From Nostoc sp. CHAB 5834 (GTDB taxonomy: Bacteria; Cyanobacteriota; Cyanobacteriia; Cyanobacteriales; Nostocaceae), in contig JAIVFU010000069.1 of assembly GCA_020829485.1 (NCBI GenBank), positions 1-35,111 of the forward strand: DNA of 35,111 bases, read 5' to 3'. This document shows positions 27,801-35,111 of the stretch, piece after piece; position 1 is the stretch's first letter, and every line of letters begins with the position of its first letter. The translations under genes and the position numbers were made by a program. The notes beneath the pieces were generated by a model. It ran no database searches and was not told the origin of the DNA. It saw nothing but the letters and a program-made list of their open reading frames with translations.

Positions 27801-30713
27801 TTTATATTCAACTTGATTTTTTGGAGTTCGGCTACCTTCTACTAATTGCGTGACGCTGCTGTATTTAATTTGTTGTAATTCCAGCCGCACCGGTTGACCT
27901 GTTATCGGTTTTCCTGTAGGGTCAGTAACAATGACTTCAATGGGAAAAGCCTTACCAGCATCAGCGATGAAATTACTTTTTAACCCAATAAAGCGATTAC
28001 TTGGTAAGGCTGTAAAAGTTTTGGAATTAGCTACAGATAGATTAGAAACATCTGCAACTTGCACATCCACCTGGTAAGTCATCGGATATGGTAAATCATT
28101 AGCCACATTTACAGTTTGACTACTTTTACCATTAGCATCTAATTGGGCATTAGTTTGTAAGACATCACTAGATATAGTAGGGGTTTCCTCTGGCCATAGC
28201 CACTGTCTACCAAAAGTAAATTCCTCCCAACCTTTAGGCACAAAATTAGCCTGTTGGCGAGTAATAAAGTATTTTGCTTCTCCACCTTCTACAGGCGCAC
28301 CAAATAAATAATTACTTGTAGCATTAATATTAACTTTCTCGTCAATGAGAGCAAATTCTTTATCTAAGTTGAGTTCAACTTTAAAATTGGGTGGCTTAAA
28401 CTCAGCTACCCGAAATTCTCCAGAAATTTCTTGCCCATTCTTACCTTTAGCTTGGATTGTATAATAGCCTAAGCGCTGAGTAGTCTTGATTGGCAGTTCT
28501 AGAGAAAATGTACCAAATTCATTTGTCGTTTGCGTACCTAAATTAGTCTTTTGCCCATCAGGATTAACCAAAGTTAATTGGTAAACAGCATTTTTATCTT
28601 GTTGGATTGCACCATTTTGCAAATAATCAGCAAAACCAGTCAACCAAGCTTTTTCTCCTGGTTGATATAACTGTCTATCCGAGAAAATTACCCCGCGTGA
28701 TTCAGGTTTCCCATTTTGCCAACCTGCATCAATACCATATCCATAAACGCCGCTATATTCTTCAACTCTGGCGAATGCCCAATCTTGATTTTCACGGGCA
28801 ATTACTAATAATTGTGGTGATTTACTAGAACTTTCATTTCCAGCATAACATTGCTGTAATCCTTCACGAAGAATTGTCAAAGTTCCATTTCCATCAGTTT
28901 TACCAGTTGCACAAGGTACAGGTTCGGGGCGAGATTTAGCCTGTAACTTTGATTGATAAATTTCCACAGCAGCCGCTTGAACTGGCGAACCATCTGTAAG
29001 ATGATTGACGCGAATTAAGCCCGACTCAGGAAACCACTGAGTAAATACGCCCAAATTCGTCAATTCAACCAAGCCATAAGTTGTAGGTTCACGCCATAAT
29101 TCCTTACCATTCTCCTGATATTTATTAGTACGGGCTTGCACTCCATAAGCTAACATTCCCGTAGCTGCACTTATTTTTTCCCGCAGAGGAACAGCAATAT
29201 CAATTGATTGATTTTTCTTACCCGATACCTTAAAGCTTTGCCAATCAGAAGGCTGTGATAATAAATCACTACCATTATTAAAATAAACTAAATCTGTCGG
29301 TTTAACTACTCGATAAGCTGCCTTATATTTAGATTCTGGTAAATTTCCCGTACTAATATTTAGCTGTAAATCTTTACCTGTGGGGAAAATATTCAAATCT
29401 GATGGTACCCAGATATCCCCAGCTAAATCTCCAGTATCATATTTAAGTGTGATAGGTTTACCCAAAGTCTGCCCAAACTTATCTTTGAGATTTGCACCGA
29501 TAGTAATTGTATAAGTCTTGGCAGGTTCTAGTGCATAAGGATTGATGCCGACAACTTTATCTTCATCATTTATTTGGATAATTCTCGAAATTTCTTTTGG
29601 TGCTGGATTAATAGTAATATTTTCTTTAGCTGAATCTGCCACTAAGACGTTATTAAATTCTAGCTGAGGACTGCCTTTAACAAATCTACCAAAAGTTCCA
29701 CCTGCATCTGGCTGTCCGTAAAAGTTAATTTTTTGAAATGCTAAAGGCGAATAAGTCGCTAACTTACTGACAAATTCTTTCTCTGTAGGTAAATTACCAT
29801 AAGCAGGGCGAATTCCGGGAGAAAATACTAGGCGATAAGGGGTTCCTTTTTCGAGATTTTGCTGGGGGATGAGGTTATAAACCCAATCGCGTGCTGAAGG
29901 GTCAAATTTTTCTAAAGGTTCTTCATCTTTTAATGGTTTTTCTTCTTTGTTTAATTCAACTTTAAAACCTGTACCTTTATTTTTACCTTCGGGAATTAAC
30001 TGTAAATGTTCTTGTACAGAAGCTAAATCCAATTCTACATTTGAAGTAAACTGTAATTTCTGTTGTAAATCAATTGGTTCGATATCAGCTTTTTCAATGG
30101 GATTTAAACCTGGTAAATTAGTCAGATTGATAGATTCGGTATTAAAACTCCAAGGTAAATCTTTGTCTATGCGATGATTTTTTAAATCGGTTAAACCTGC
30201 TTTAAGAGTGACTTGAAATCTTGTCGCTATTGGCAATGCTTTCTCAGCTTGAAAACCCACCATGCGGGGTGTCAAAAAGCGAAATTGGCCGGGTAAAGGT
30301 GGCCAAAGGGCAAATTTTTCTAATATTTTCTGCTGTTCTGGACTGTCTAGGTTTTCAACTGGAATTAAAGCTTCTTTAAAACGGATGCGGATTTGGTTAA
30401 GAGATTTTGCATCCCCAATAGGACTAATTTGTTCAATCCAGTCTGGTAGTTTAGGCGGGGTGAGTGCGGATACTATTGGGAGTTGTTCTTTACCTGAGTT
30501 GATACCAAAAAAATTACACCCTGTCATCGCTAGCATAAATGTAAAGAGCAGAATAAACTGTATTCTTCTCTTTCGGTTTGAAGAATAACTAATTTTTTTT
30601 AACGTACGCAGGCTACCGCCAAGTACGCCAAGTACGCGATAGGTAATCTTATGGTGGAAACGCAGTAAAAATTTGATTATCATCTTTATAGTAATTAAAA
30701 ATAAAAAATTCAC
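24864..30713 (-). CDS. Bacterial alpha-2-macroglobulin family lipoprotein
   Basis: This very large periplasmic protein (1949 residues) belongs to the YfhM/YfaS-type macroglobulin family, which is thought to trap or sense foreign proteases in the periplasm. The leader KRRIQFILLFTFMLAMTGC gives a lipobox with Cys66 for lipid anchoring. Repeated macroglobulin (MG) beta-domains follow. ESRGVIFSDRQLYQPGEKAW (about 676-696) is the family's conserved MG entry, and KLPDDLTTWRVMAVATDG (about 1265-1283) is the A2M-domain signature. In the complement-like helical domain the thioester motif CxEQ is absent: the aligned stretch is LPFTEPAAS around E1469. The GTG at 30713 gives the longest frame; ATG 30683 is more likely the start, and the leader includes repeat DNA. 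It is divergent from pbpC, as expected for functional partners. Confidence 0.9.
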   Translation of the reverse strand: MNFLFLITIKMIIKFLLRFHHKITYRVLGVLGGSLRTLKKISYSSNRKRRIQFILLFTFMLAMTGCNFFGINSGKEQLPIVSALTPPKLPDWIEQISPIGDAKSLNQIRIRFKEALIPVENLDSPEQQKILEKFALWPPLPGQFRFLTPRMVGFQAEKALPIATRFQVTLKAGLTDLKNHRIDKDLPWSFNTESINLTNLPGLNPIEKADIEPIDLQQKLQFTSNVELDLASVQEHLQLIPEGKNKGTGFKVELNKEEKPLKDEEPLEKFDPSARDWVYNLIPQQNLEKGTPYRLVFSPGIRPAYGNLPTEKEFVSKLATYSPLAFQKINFYGQPDAGGTFGRFVKGSPQLEFNNVLVADSAKENITINPAPKEISRIIQINDEDKVVGINPYALEPAKTYTITIGANLKDKFGQTLGKPITLKYDTGDLAGDIWVPSDLNIFPTGKDLQLNISTGNLPESKYKAAYRVVKPTDLVYFNNGSDLLSQPSDWQSFKVSGKKNQSIDIAVPLREKISAATGMLAYGVQARTNKYQENGKELWREPTTYGLVELTNLGVFTQWFPESGLIRVNHLTDGSPVQAAAVEIYQSKLQAKSRPEPVPCATGKTDGNGTLTILREGLQQCYAGNESSSKSPQLLVIARENQDWAFARVEEYSGVYGYGIDAGWQNGKPESRGVIFSDRQLYQPGEKAWLTGFADYLQNGAIQQDKNAVYQLTLVNPDGQKTNLGTQTTNEFGTFSLELPIKTTQRLGYYTIQAKGKNGQEISGEFRVAEFKPPNFKVELNLDKEFALIDEKVNINATSNYLFGAPVEGGEAKYFITRQQANFVPKGWEEFTFGRQWLWPEETPTISSDVLQTNAQLDANGKSSQTVNVANDLPYPMTYQVDVQVADVSNLSVANSKTFTALPSNRFIGLKSNFIADAGKAFPIEVIVTDPTGKPITGQPVRLELQQIKYSSVTQLVEGSRTPKNQVEYKTVAQAEITSASNPQSVNLTAPESGSYRIRVNFSDAKGELSATDLQIWATGGNPVFWGSKDKDVLEIQLDKKEFKPGEIATVLIQSPYPDAELYFAVIKDKPLYQQITRTQGSAPQIQFKVTPEMLPNAAIEAVLVRQGKPINQVEAGSLDNLVKIGFTPFKVNLEDKYLKLQVKPVQASLEPGAEETVQLELKDNQGNPTKGQFTVMVVNEAVLQLSGYRPPDLVDTVYAEQPISTRFNDNRADVILQAQDVAKPKGWGYGGGFSTGAANTRTRTDFQALAYYNGSVLTDANGNAQITFKLPDDLTTWRVMAVATDGNLRFGNGDATFISTKPLLTNAILPQFARPGDRILAGLSVTNNTGNTGNLSINGELSPNVKFADKNPTASALQTKAESATHAYRFPMVADSVGVGKVRFTTQLNGTAADAFEVPLEIKPIEITEQVVETGVTEKQVKIPLNVDKNTFPDAGGLNIQLASTLIPEIQAPAKQVLEDNDLPFTEPAASQLLIAANLQITQKFGQTFSEFNPSQQAKQAIEKLQKLQIADGGFAAFPGQEKSDPWVSSYGGESLAKASQVFPNLVDSAMLSRLKTYLQKVLANPGEYDFCKQQLCKRQLQLNALIALAELGDKRNTFLADIYEQRNNFDLVTQIKLARYLSQFPEWQDESQQLVNKLQQSIYETGRTAAVSLPSSWGWMSSSTTTQAQALRLFIAKQSKPEVIDKLFQSLLALRRDGTWQTNYNNAQALTALVEYSQLQPTPPNFVATVQLAGNKLGENRFEGYTNPNLQLIVPMNLLPRGRNDLTLQKSGNGTLHYLIAYNYRLQGNQPGRFNGLRITREISQVNKEKVLQKTGIYAFDKPLTLASGQVFDIGLEIIADRTVDHIVIKDPLPAGFEAVDASFQTTTAALQAKADSWELGFKNVYRDRIIAYADHLEPGVYSLHYLVRSVTPGTFSWPGAEVHLQYAPEEFGRTAESTLILEENK
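30602..30645. repeat. Repeat DNA in the macroglobulin leader
   Basis: GCCAAGTAC is tandemly repeated (GCCAAGTACGCCAAGTACGC), preceded by ACGTACGCAGGCTACC. On the minus strand it encodes YRVLGVLGGSL within the N-terminal extension, upstream of the lipoprotein signal. The sequence looks like an interspersed repeat, not conserved coding DNA. Confidence 0.6.
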
Positions 30714-31013
30714 AAGTTATAGCAAACAAAAATTTGCATTCTCTCATAGAGTGGGCAATGCCAAGACTAATAAAGGACGCAATATGGCTAGCTATTTATA
30801 CCCAAGCTGTGGATGTAACGTATGTTTATTTACATAGATAACTAATCCAGTGTTATTGTTCCAAAAATCACTACAATTCTTAACTATGAAGAAGTATTTA
30901 AGTTCTGCAAATATTAATTTATATCTGCTAAGTTATGACAAATTAATTATTAAGGATTTGACATATTTAGTGATGTAGATGTAATCTCCGCGTCAAAATT
31001 AAAGTAAGTTTTC
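30714..31013. promoter_or_regulatory. Divergent promoter region for macroglobulin and pbpC
   Basis: About 300 A+T-rich bases separate the two divergent genes and hold no other gene. A candidate pbpC promoter has a perfect TTGACA (30958-30963), an 18-bp spacer and a poor -10 TAATCT (30982-30987), about 45 bp before ATG 31032. The shared region would allow co-regulation of both genes. No operator-like palindrome stands out. Confidence 0.4.
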
Positions 31014-31031
31014 TTGGGCAGGGATTCCCTG

Positions 31032-33416
31032 ATGAAACTAATTTTACGATCGCTACTCAAACTTAAGCGCACTAGTAAGGTTATCCTGGCTGTGGTGGTA
31101 ATCTGTCTGGTGGTACGCCTACTACCTTATTTTGCGCCCATTCGTGCCGCAGACATTGCCCAAAATCAGTTGGCAATGCAATTTAGCGATCGCAATGGTT
31201 TACCATTAGGAACATTGCTCACCCGTGACCAAGAGCATACATCAGTAATACCACTAAATCAGGTTTCGCCCCAGTTTACCCATGCCATTTTAGCCGCCGA
31301 AGATGGCAGCTTTTACCATCACGGGGCGTTGGATATGAAAGCTATTATCCGCGCCAGCAAAGAAGCCATCCACGCGAAACGAATTGTTTCTGGTGCTTCT
31401 ACAATTACTATGCAGTTAGCGCGGATGTTAGATCCTGTGCCGCGTAGTTTCTCTGGTAAAATGAGCGAGATTTGGCTATCTTGGCGGTTAGTAGCAGGGA
31501 TGAACAAAGATGAAATTCTCTCTGCATATATCAATCGGCTGCCAATGGGCGGGAATATATATGGTGTAGAAGCAGCAGCGCAGACTTATTTTTCCATCCC
31601 AGCTAGTGAGTTGAATCTTGCTCAAGCTAGTTTGTTGGCTGCTATTCCCAATAATCCTACATACTTTAACCCTTATCAGCATTGGGAACGGCTGAAGCAG
31701 CGACAAAAATACGTCCTTAATCGGATGGTACAGGAAAAGTATATTAGTGAGGCGAACGCAGCCCGAACATCCGCCGAAAAGGTTGTGTTTCAATCTCGCC
31801 AACCAGGAATTATCGCCGCACCACACTTTTTATTTTGGTTAGCCAATCAAATTCCCCCAAACCCCCTTGAAAAAGAAGGCTTAATCCCCCCCTTTTTAAG
31901 GGGGGTTAGGGGGGATCAATCCATTATCGGCACGACTATAAATCGCCCCTTACAGCAGTTTGTGGAAGCACAGGTGCAACAGGTAATTTCTTCTCTCGCC
32001 ACCAACAACGTCCATGATGCAGCTGCGTTGGTAATTGACAACCGCACTGGCGAAGTTTTGGCTTATGTAGGTTCACCTGATTACTTTAATGAACCCAAAC
32101 TGGGACGTAACGATGGAGTGCAGGCGCTACGTCAACCAGGTTCTACCCTCAAGCCTTTTGTGTATGAATTAGCTTTAGAAAAAGGTTTAATTCGCCCAAA
32201 TACCATTTTAGCAGATGTACCCGCCCATTATGCAATTCCCGGCGCGAAACTTTACAGCCCCACAGATTACACTGAAAGCTTTCTTGGCCCTGTGCGGGTG
32301 CGAATCGCTTTAGCAAATTCCCTAAATGTCCCCGCAGTGAGGGTTTTAGAAAAAGTAGGTGTGCAGACTTTCTTAGAACGTCTGCATCAATTGGGCTTTG
32401 AACACCTTAATCAAACTCCAGAACATTACGGTTTAGGGTTAACTCTCGGTAGTGGCGAAGTCAGTCTCTGGGAATTAGCCCGTGCCTACCTTACTATGGC
32501 ACGACTCGGAAAAGCTACGCCGCTAGTAAGCACATTTTCAGATTCCCCACTCCCTACTCCCCATTACCCCTTATCCCCAGAGGGGGCCCCACCTTCCCCA
32601 CTCCCCAACCAAACAATATGGCAATTAATCACCAACATACTTAGTGATAACCATGCTCGTGCAACAGCATTTGGTGTAGACTCAGTGTTAAATTTACCTT
32701 TCCCCGTTGCTGTTAAAACTGGTACTTCTTCCAATTTTCGTGATACTTGGACTGTTGGCTTCACCACAGATTACACCGTCGCTACTTGGGTAGGCAATTT
32801 CAACGGCGAACCGATGCGACAAGTTTCAGGTGTTACCGGGGCTGCACCCTTGTGGAATCGAATTATGTTACACCTGCACGAACATCAAGAACCAGCAGGC
32901 TTTCCACCTCCAAAAGGTTTAGTGCAATTACCTATTTGTGCAATTTCGGGGTTACGACCAACACCAGATTGTACCTCTGTAGTGCAAGAATATTTCTATC
33001 CAAAAGATAAAATTGCCTACGAAGGTGACAACCAATTTAACTTACCACCAGAGTATAACGAGTGGTTGGCAAAACAACAGCAATCGAGTCTTGTTTCTAA
33101 CAATTTGAGAATTTTATCTCCGCATCATGGCGATTTATTTTTACTGTATCCAGGTGAAGAAGCGAAGCAAAAACTCGAATTTAAGCTAGCGGGAAATAAA
33201 TCTGCGCCTGTTGAATGGTGGCTAAATGGGGAAAAACTAGATACAAACTCAGCTAATTCTTTATTTTGGAATTTGCGTCCTGGTAAGTGGACTTTGGAAG
33301 CAAGAAGCGGGGAAATGACCGACAAGGTAAGTTTTCAGGTAGAGTTAGCTAGTATTAAACCTACGCGTCGAGGATTTTCTATTAGTAATTCTCAGGTAAA
33401 GGGGAATCTTCCATAA
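31032..33416 (+). CDS. pbpC: Penicillin-binding protein 1C (bifunctional)
   Basis: This peptidoglycan glycosyltransferase/transpeptidase is anchored by one transmembrane segment (VILAVVVICLVVRLLPY, about 17-33). The GT51 domain has its catalytic glutamate in AILAAEDGSFYHHG (E90) and GASTITMQLARML. The transpeptidase triad is complete: S371-TLK in QPGSTLKPF, S430-LN in LANSLNVPAVR and K562-TG in VAVKTGTSSNFRDTW. A C-terminal beta-domain (ILSPHHGDLFLLYPGEE onward) is the BiPBP_C domain that identifies the 1C class. I chose ATG 31032 because AGGGA lies eight bases upstream; an in-frame TTG at 31014 would add six residues. Two spacer-type repeats are inserted in frame, one between GT and TP domains and one inside the TP domain between SxN and KTG. 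It is divergent from its usual partner, the alpha-2-macroglobulin. Confidence 0.93.
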   Translation: MKLILRSLLKLKRTSKVILAVVVICLVVRLLPYFAPIRAADIAQNQLAMQFSDRNGLPLGTLLTRDQEHTSVIPLNQVSPQFTHAILAAEDGSFYHHGALDMKAIIRASKEAIHAKRIVSGASTITMQLARMLDPVPRSFSGKMSEIWLSWRLVAGMNKDEILSAYINRLPMGGNIYGVEAAAQTYFSIPASELNLAQASLLAAIPNNPTYFNPYQHWERLKQRQKYVLNRMVQEKYISEANAARTSAEKVVFQSRQPGIIAAPHFLFWLANQIPPNPLEKEGLIPPFLRGVRGDQSIIGTTINRPLQQFVEAQVQQVISSLATNNVHDAAALVIDNRTGEVLAYVGSPDYFNEPKLGRNDGVQALRQPGSTLKPFVYELALEKGLIRPNTILADVPAHYAIPGAKLYSPTDYTESFLGPVRVRIALANSLNVPAVRVLEKVGVQTFLERLHQLGFEHLNQTPEHYGLGLTLGSGEVSLWELARAYLTMARLGKATPLVSTFSDSPLPTPHYPLSPEGAPPSPLPNQTIWQLITNILSDNHARATAFGVDSVLNLPFPVAVKTGTSSNFRDTWTVGFTTDYTVATWVGNFNGEPMRQVSGVTGAAPLWNRIMLHLHEHQEPAGFPPPKGLVQLPICAISGLRPTPDCTSVVQEYFYPKDKIAYEGDNQFNLPPEYNEWLAKQQQSSLVSNNLRILSPHHGDLFLLYPGEEAKQKLEFKLAGNKSAPVEWWLNGEKLDTNSANSLFWNLRPGKWTLEARSGEMTDKVSFQVELASIKPTRRGFSISNSQVKGNLP
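31851..31919 (+). repeat. C/G-run palindromic repeat inside pbpC
   Basis: This in-frame segment contains CCCCCCC-TTTTTAA-GGGGGG (31886-31905) flanked by further C- and G-runs (ATTCCCCCAAACCCCC on the left, TTAGGGGGGATC on the right). It encodes IPPNPLEKEGL and IPPFLRGVRGDQ, a low-complexity linker. This composition is typical of intergenic repeats, not of PBP domains. Confidence 0.8.
32541..32610 (+). repeat. Heptamer repeat inside pbpC
   Basis: In-phase units CCCCACT, CCCTACT, CCCCATT, ACCCCTT, ATCCCCA begin at 32545, and after a GAGGGGGCCCC junction more CCCCA units follow. The segment is in frame and encodes the proline-rich linker SPLPTPHYPLSPEGAPPSPL inside the transpeptidase domain, about 80 residues after the SxN motif. 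Confidence 0.8.
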
Positions 33417-33437
33417 TTAAATATAGAGAACATTGAT

Positions 33438-33462
33438 TAAAAAAGGCAGGGATAAACTGCCT
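33438..33462 (-). terminator. Intrinsic terminator, minus strand
   Basis: Read on the minus strand, AGGCAG (33462-33457) pairs with CTGCCT (33449-33444) around TTTATCC, and a TTTTTT run follows at once. It lies about 220 bp past the stop of the NmrA-like gene and stops its transcript before it enters pbpC from the convergent side. Confidence 0.7.
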
Positions 33463-33679
33463 AGTTCCGTTAAACAGTTTGATGAGTAAACTATTGCAGA
33501 TCATATTGACAAAGCTATTACAAAATTATGTCAAAGGTATGACCACAAATAATATAAAATTACTTAATCTAGAGTAAGGGCAAGGCATCTAAATGATGAA
33601 TCATAGACTGATGAAGTGTCATTGCGATCGCTCATGCAAAACTCCATAACCGCCTACTTTTGTCACAGTATACTTCCGA

Positions 33680-34606
33680 TCACAGACTCTCGTAGGTGAG
33701 TTCCGTATTTACCCAGTTGGTTTCTGCCAAAAATTCCCTAAATGTGGTCAGAATTCCAGGAAACTCCTCTTCTCGTAAACGCAAGACATCGGCTTGATAA
33801 CCTTGCTTGCGATACCACTGAATCAAATCGAACAGTTCCTTTTGCAGTAAGAGTAAAAAAATGCAGGCGGGTGTCTCTTTGTAGACAACTTTCATCTCCT
33901 GCGCTTGGGAGAATGCCTTTGCCATCTCAAGAGGAGTCAGCACATCGCCAGCTAGCTCAATTTCTTGACCAATATACTTGGTGGGATGTTTAATTACGTA
34001 AGCAGCAACGCGGCCCATGTCCTTTGTTGTAATTAGATGAAGGGGCTTGTTTGGTTGAATGGAAAATGGGAAACTACCTTTGAGGATGGAAGGTCGCGTG
34101 TACTTCTTCCAAAACTCCTCCATAAACAAGCAAGCTCGCAACATGGTAGTCGGTAAGCCAACTTCTTTGAGAATTTTCTCTACTTGATACTTTTGCTCTA
34201 TGCGGGGGATTCTTGAATTCCTATCCGCCCCACCTGCGGAATTGTAGACAAAGTGCTTAATGTCAGCCTGTTTAGCTACTTGTGCAACTCGCCTTGCTCT
34301 CTCCACCTCTAGCGGGTCAATTTTAGCAGAGTCCGCAGAAGTAGCGTGGCAGTAAACAGCCGAAATTCCTGCAAAGGCTGCTATGAGAGAGATTTCATCG
34401 TCGAGGTTGGCTTTTACTAGTTCAACTCCGGCATCGTTGAGTTTTGCAAGAATTGGACGATTAAGGTTAATTTCTCTAGTGATAACTCGCAGGTTGGTAA
34501 CTTTCTGTTCGAGAAATCCCTTAACGACATTTCCACCTGTGCCGCCAGTAACTCCGATGAGTAAAACTTTATCAGTGTTTGATGTGCGATCGCGGAAATT
34601 TGACAT
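33680..34606 (-). CDS. NmrA-like NAD(P)-binding protein
   Basis: This 308-residue atypical short-chain dehydrogenase (NmrA/HSCARG type) begins with a Rossmann strand and dinucleotide loop, VLLIGVTGGTGGNVVKGF (G18, G21, G24). ITREINLNR follows where NADP-binding members keep a basic residue. ISAVYCHATSAD and IKHFVYNSAGGADRNSRIP correspond to the family's core strands, and KYQVEKILKEVGLPTTMLRA replaces the YxxxK catalytic segment with the NmrA pattern. LITTKDMGRVAAYVI is another family signature. Members act as redox sensors or as quinone/isoflavone-type reductases, and which applies here is unknown. The ATG at 34606 has a purine-rich GAAGAGAGA just upstream. No neighbour suggests a pathway. 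Confidence 0.82.
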   Translation of the reverse strand: MSNFRDRTSNTDKVLLIGVTGGTGGNVVKGFLEQKVTNLRVITREINLNRPILAKLNDAGVELVKANLDDEISLIAAFAGISAVYCHATSADSAKIDPLEVERARRVAQVAKQADIKHFVYNSAGGADRNSRIPRIEQKYQVEKILKEVGLPTTMLRACLFMEEFWKKYTRPSILKGSFPFSIQPNKPLHLITTKDMGRVAAYVIKHPTKYIGQEIELAGDVLTPLEMAKAFSQAQEMKVVYKETPACIFLLLLQKELFDLIQWYRKQGYQADVLRLREEEFPGILTTFREFLAETNWVNTELTYESL

Positions 34607-34735
34607 TCTCTCTTCTACTTGGAGTTATTTATTTAAATTAAGTTTATCCAAAGACAATAGAAGCAAACAATAATTGAAGAATTCAGAATACATCCGCCTG
34701 AATCAATGAGTGGGAGATTTAGACCCGCCGCTCAT

Positions 34736-34993
34736 CTAATTACTCTTGCTGGTACAGTTATCACAAGACCAAAAGACTTTTATTTCACCTTTATTGTCTA
34801 GGTATGCGTTTTCATCCCTAGTATCATTGATGGTAAGATACACAGTTTCCTGTGGTGCTAAAGATATTTCTCGTTCTTTCCCAACATATTCATAGGTATT
34901 ATTTTCTTGTCTCCGAATAATTAAACTCCCCTGATTTGCTTTAGGTAATCTGTAATTTTCTTGTCCAATTCTTTGCTCTGGATCCAGTAATTC
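34736..34993 (-). pseudogene. Headless C-terminal remnant of a beta-rich protein
   Basis: An open stretch of 85 codons with no initiator follows an in-frame TGA (34994-34996). It reads ELLDPEQRIGQENYRLPKAN, then GSLIIRRQENNTYEYVG, EISLAPQETVYLTIND, TRDENAYLDNKGEIKVFW and ends SCDNCTSKSN. The YLTIND-x-DNKGEIKV pattern resembles the C-terminal strand region of LecA (PA-IL)-like beta-sandwich lectin domains, but this is by eye and weak. Coherent coding over 85 codons with a missing front suggests a frameshifted or truncated gene whose 5' part lies beyond the hairpin at 35056 or is lost. Confidence 0.45.
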
Positions 34994-35055
34994 TCATTTT
35001 GAAAAAAATAGAGTATTAACCCCGATTTTGGAATTCAAAATATAGTACAAAGTAA

Positions 35056-35092
35056 CTGGTTTTTTAGCCATTGCCTCTGGCTAAAAAACCAG
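35056..35092. other. Strong 15-bp stem-loop at the window edge
   Basis: CTGGTTTTTTAGCCA (35056-35070) and its exact reverse complement (35078-35092) enclose TTGCCTC. The stem carries its own T6/A6 tracts. It could be a bidirectional terminator or the end of a small repeat, and the window ends too soon to decide. Confidence 0.6.
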
Positions 35093-35111
35093 ATGGAGCA
35101 AAAAATAAGTA

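Overview
The window looks like chromosomal DNA from a filamentous, heterocyst-type cyanobacterium of the Nostoc/Anabaena group. Three things suggest this: GCGATCGC (HIP1) octamers are scattered through genes and spacers; the gene content is typical (cyanobacterial-length IspH, fused CobL, large multi-sensor kinases, an Amt transporter with a signal peptide); and the spacers are full of heptamer repeats and small palindromic elements. No rRNA, tRNA, CRISPR array or complete insertion sequence was recognised.

Layout. 1-3000: a truncated DUF2887-type gene and a large dynamin-like GTPase, both on the minus strand, followed by about 1.3 kb of repeat-bearing spacer. 4.3-8.2 kb: a PAS/GAF sensor histidine kinase and a cyclase-family hydrolase, both plus. 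8.3-9.0 kb: the 3' remnant of a flavin-reductase-like (PNPOx-fold) gene cut by a small inverted-repeat element. 9.05-12.3 kb: a 1087-residue RTX-type calcium-binding repeat protein. 12.5-17.2 kb: a 1546-residue hybrid kinase (GAF-CHASE3-PAS-GAF-GAF-HisKA-HATPase-REC-REC-Hpt), minus. 17.6-23.6 kb, plus: ammonium transporter, SGNH hydrolase, ispH, a methyltransferase and cobL, the last two apparently coupled. 23.8-24.8 kb: an overlapping pair of unrecognised small genes, minus. 24.9-33.4 kb: a divergent pair, a bacterial alpha-2-macroglobulin lipoprotein (minus) and penicillin-binding protein 1C (plus). This partnership is known from other bacteria, where the macroglobulin is thought to guard the periplasm while PBP1C repairs peptidoglycan. 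33.7-34.6 kb: an NmrA-like NAD(P)-binding protein with a minus-strand terminator. The right edge holds a headless gene remnant and a strong hairpin.

No new multi-gene system such as a defence island, biosynthetic cluster or secretion operon can be supported. The most unusual signal is how repeats have invaded coding DNA. Spacer-type repeats sit in frame inside the HATPase domain of the first kinase, at two places in PBP1C, and in the leader of the macroglobulin; repeats also form the last codons of the SGNH hydrolase and the hybrid kinase. Several belong to one architecture: degenerate arrays with an exact 7-nt period, often as two opposed arms that can form a hairpin. The motif differs from locus to locus. 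Separately, two copies of a roughly 111-bp MITE-like element carry target-site duplications, and their central palindromes differ in sequence while both stay palindromic.
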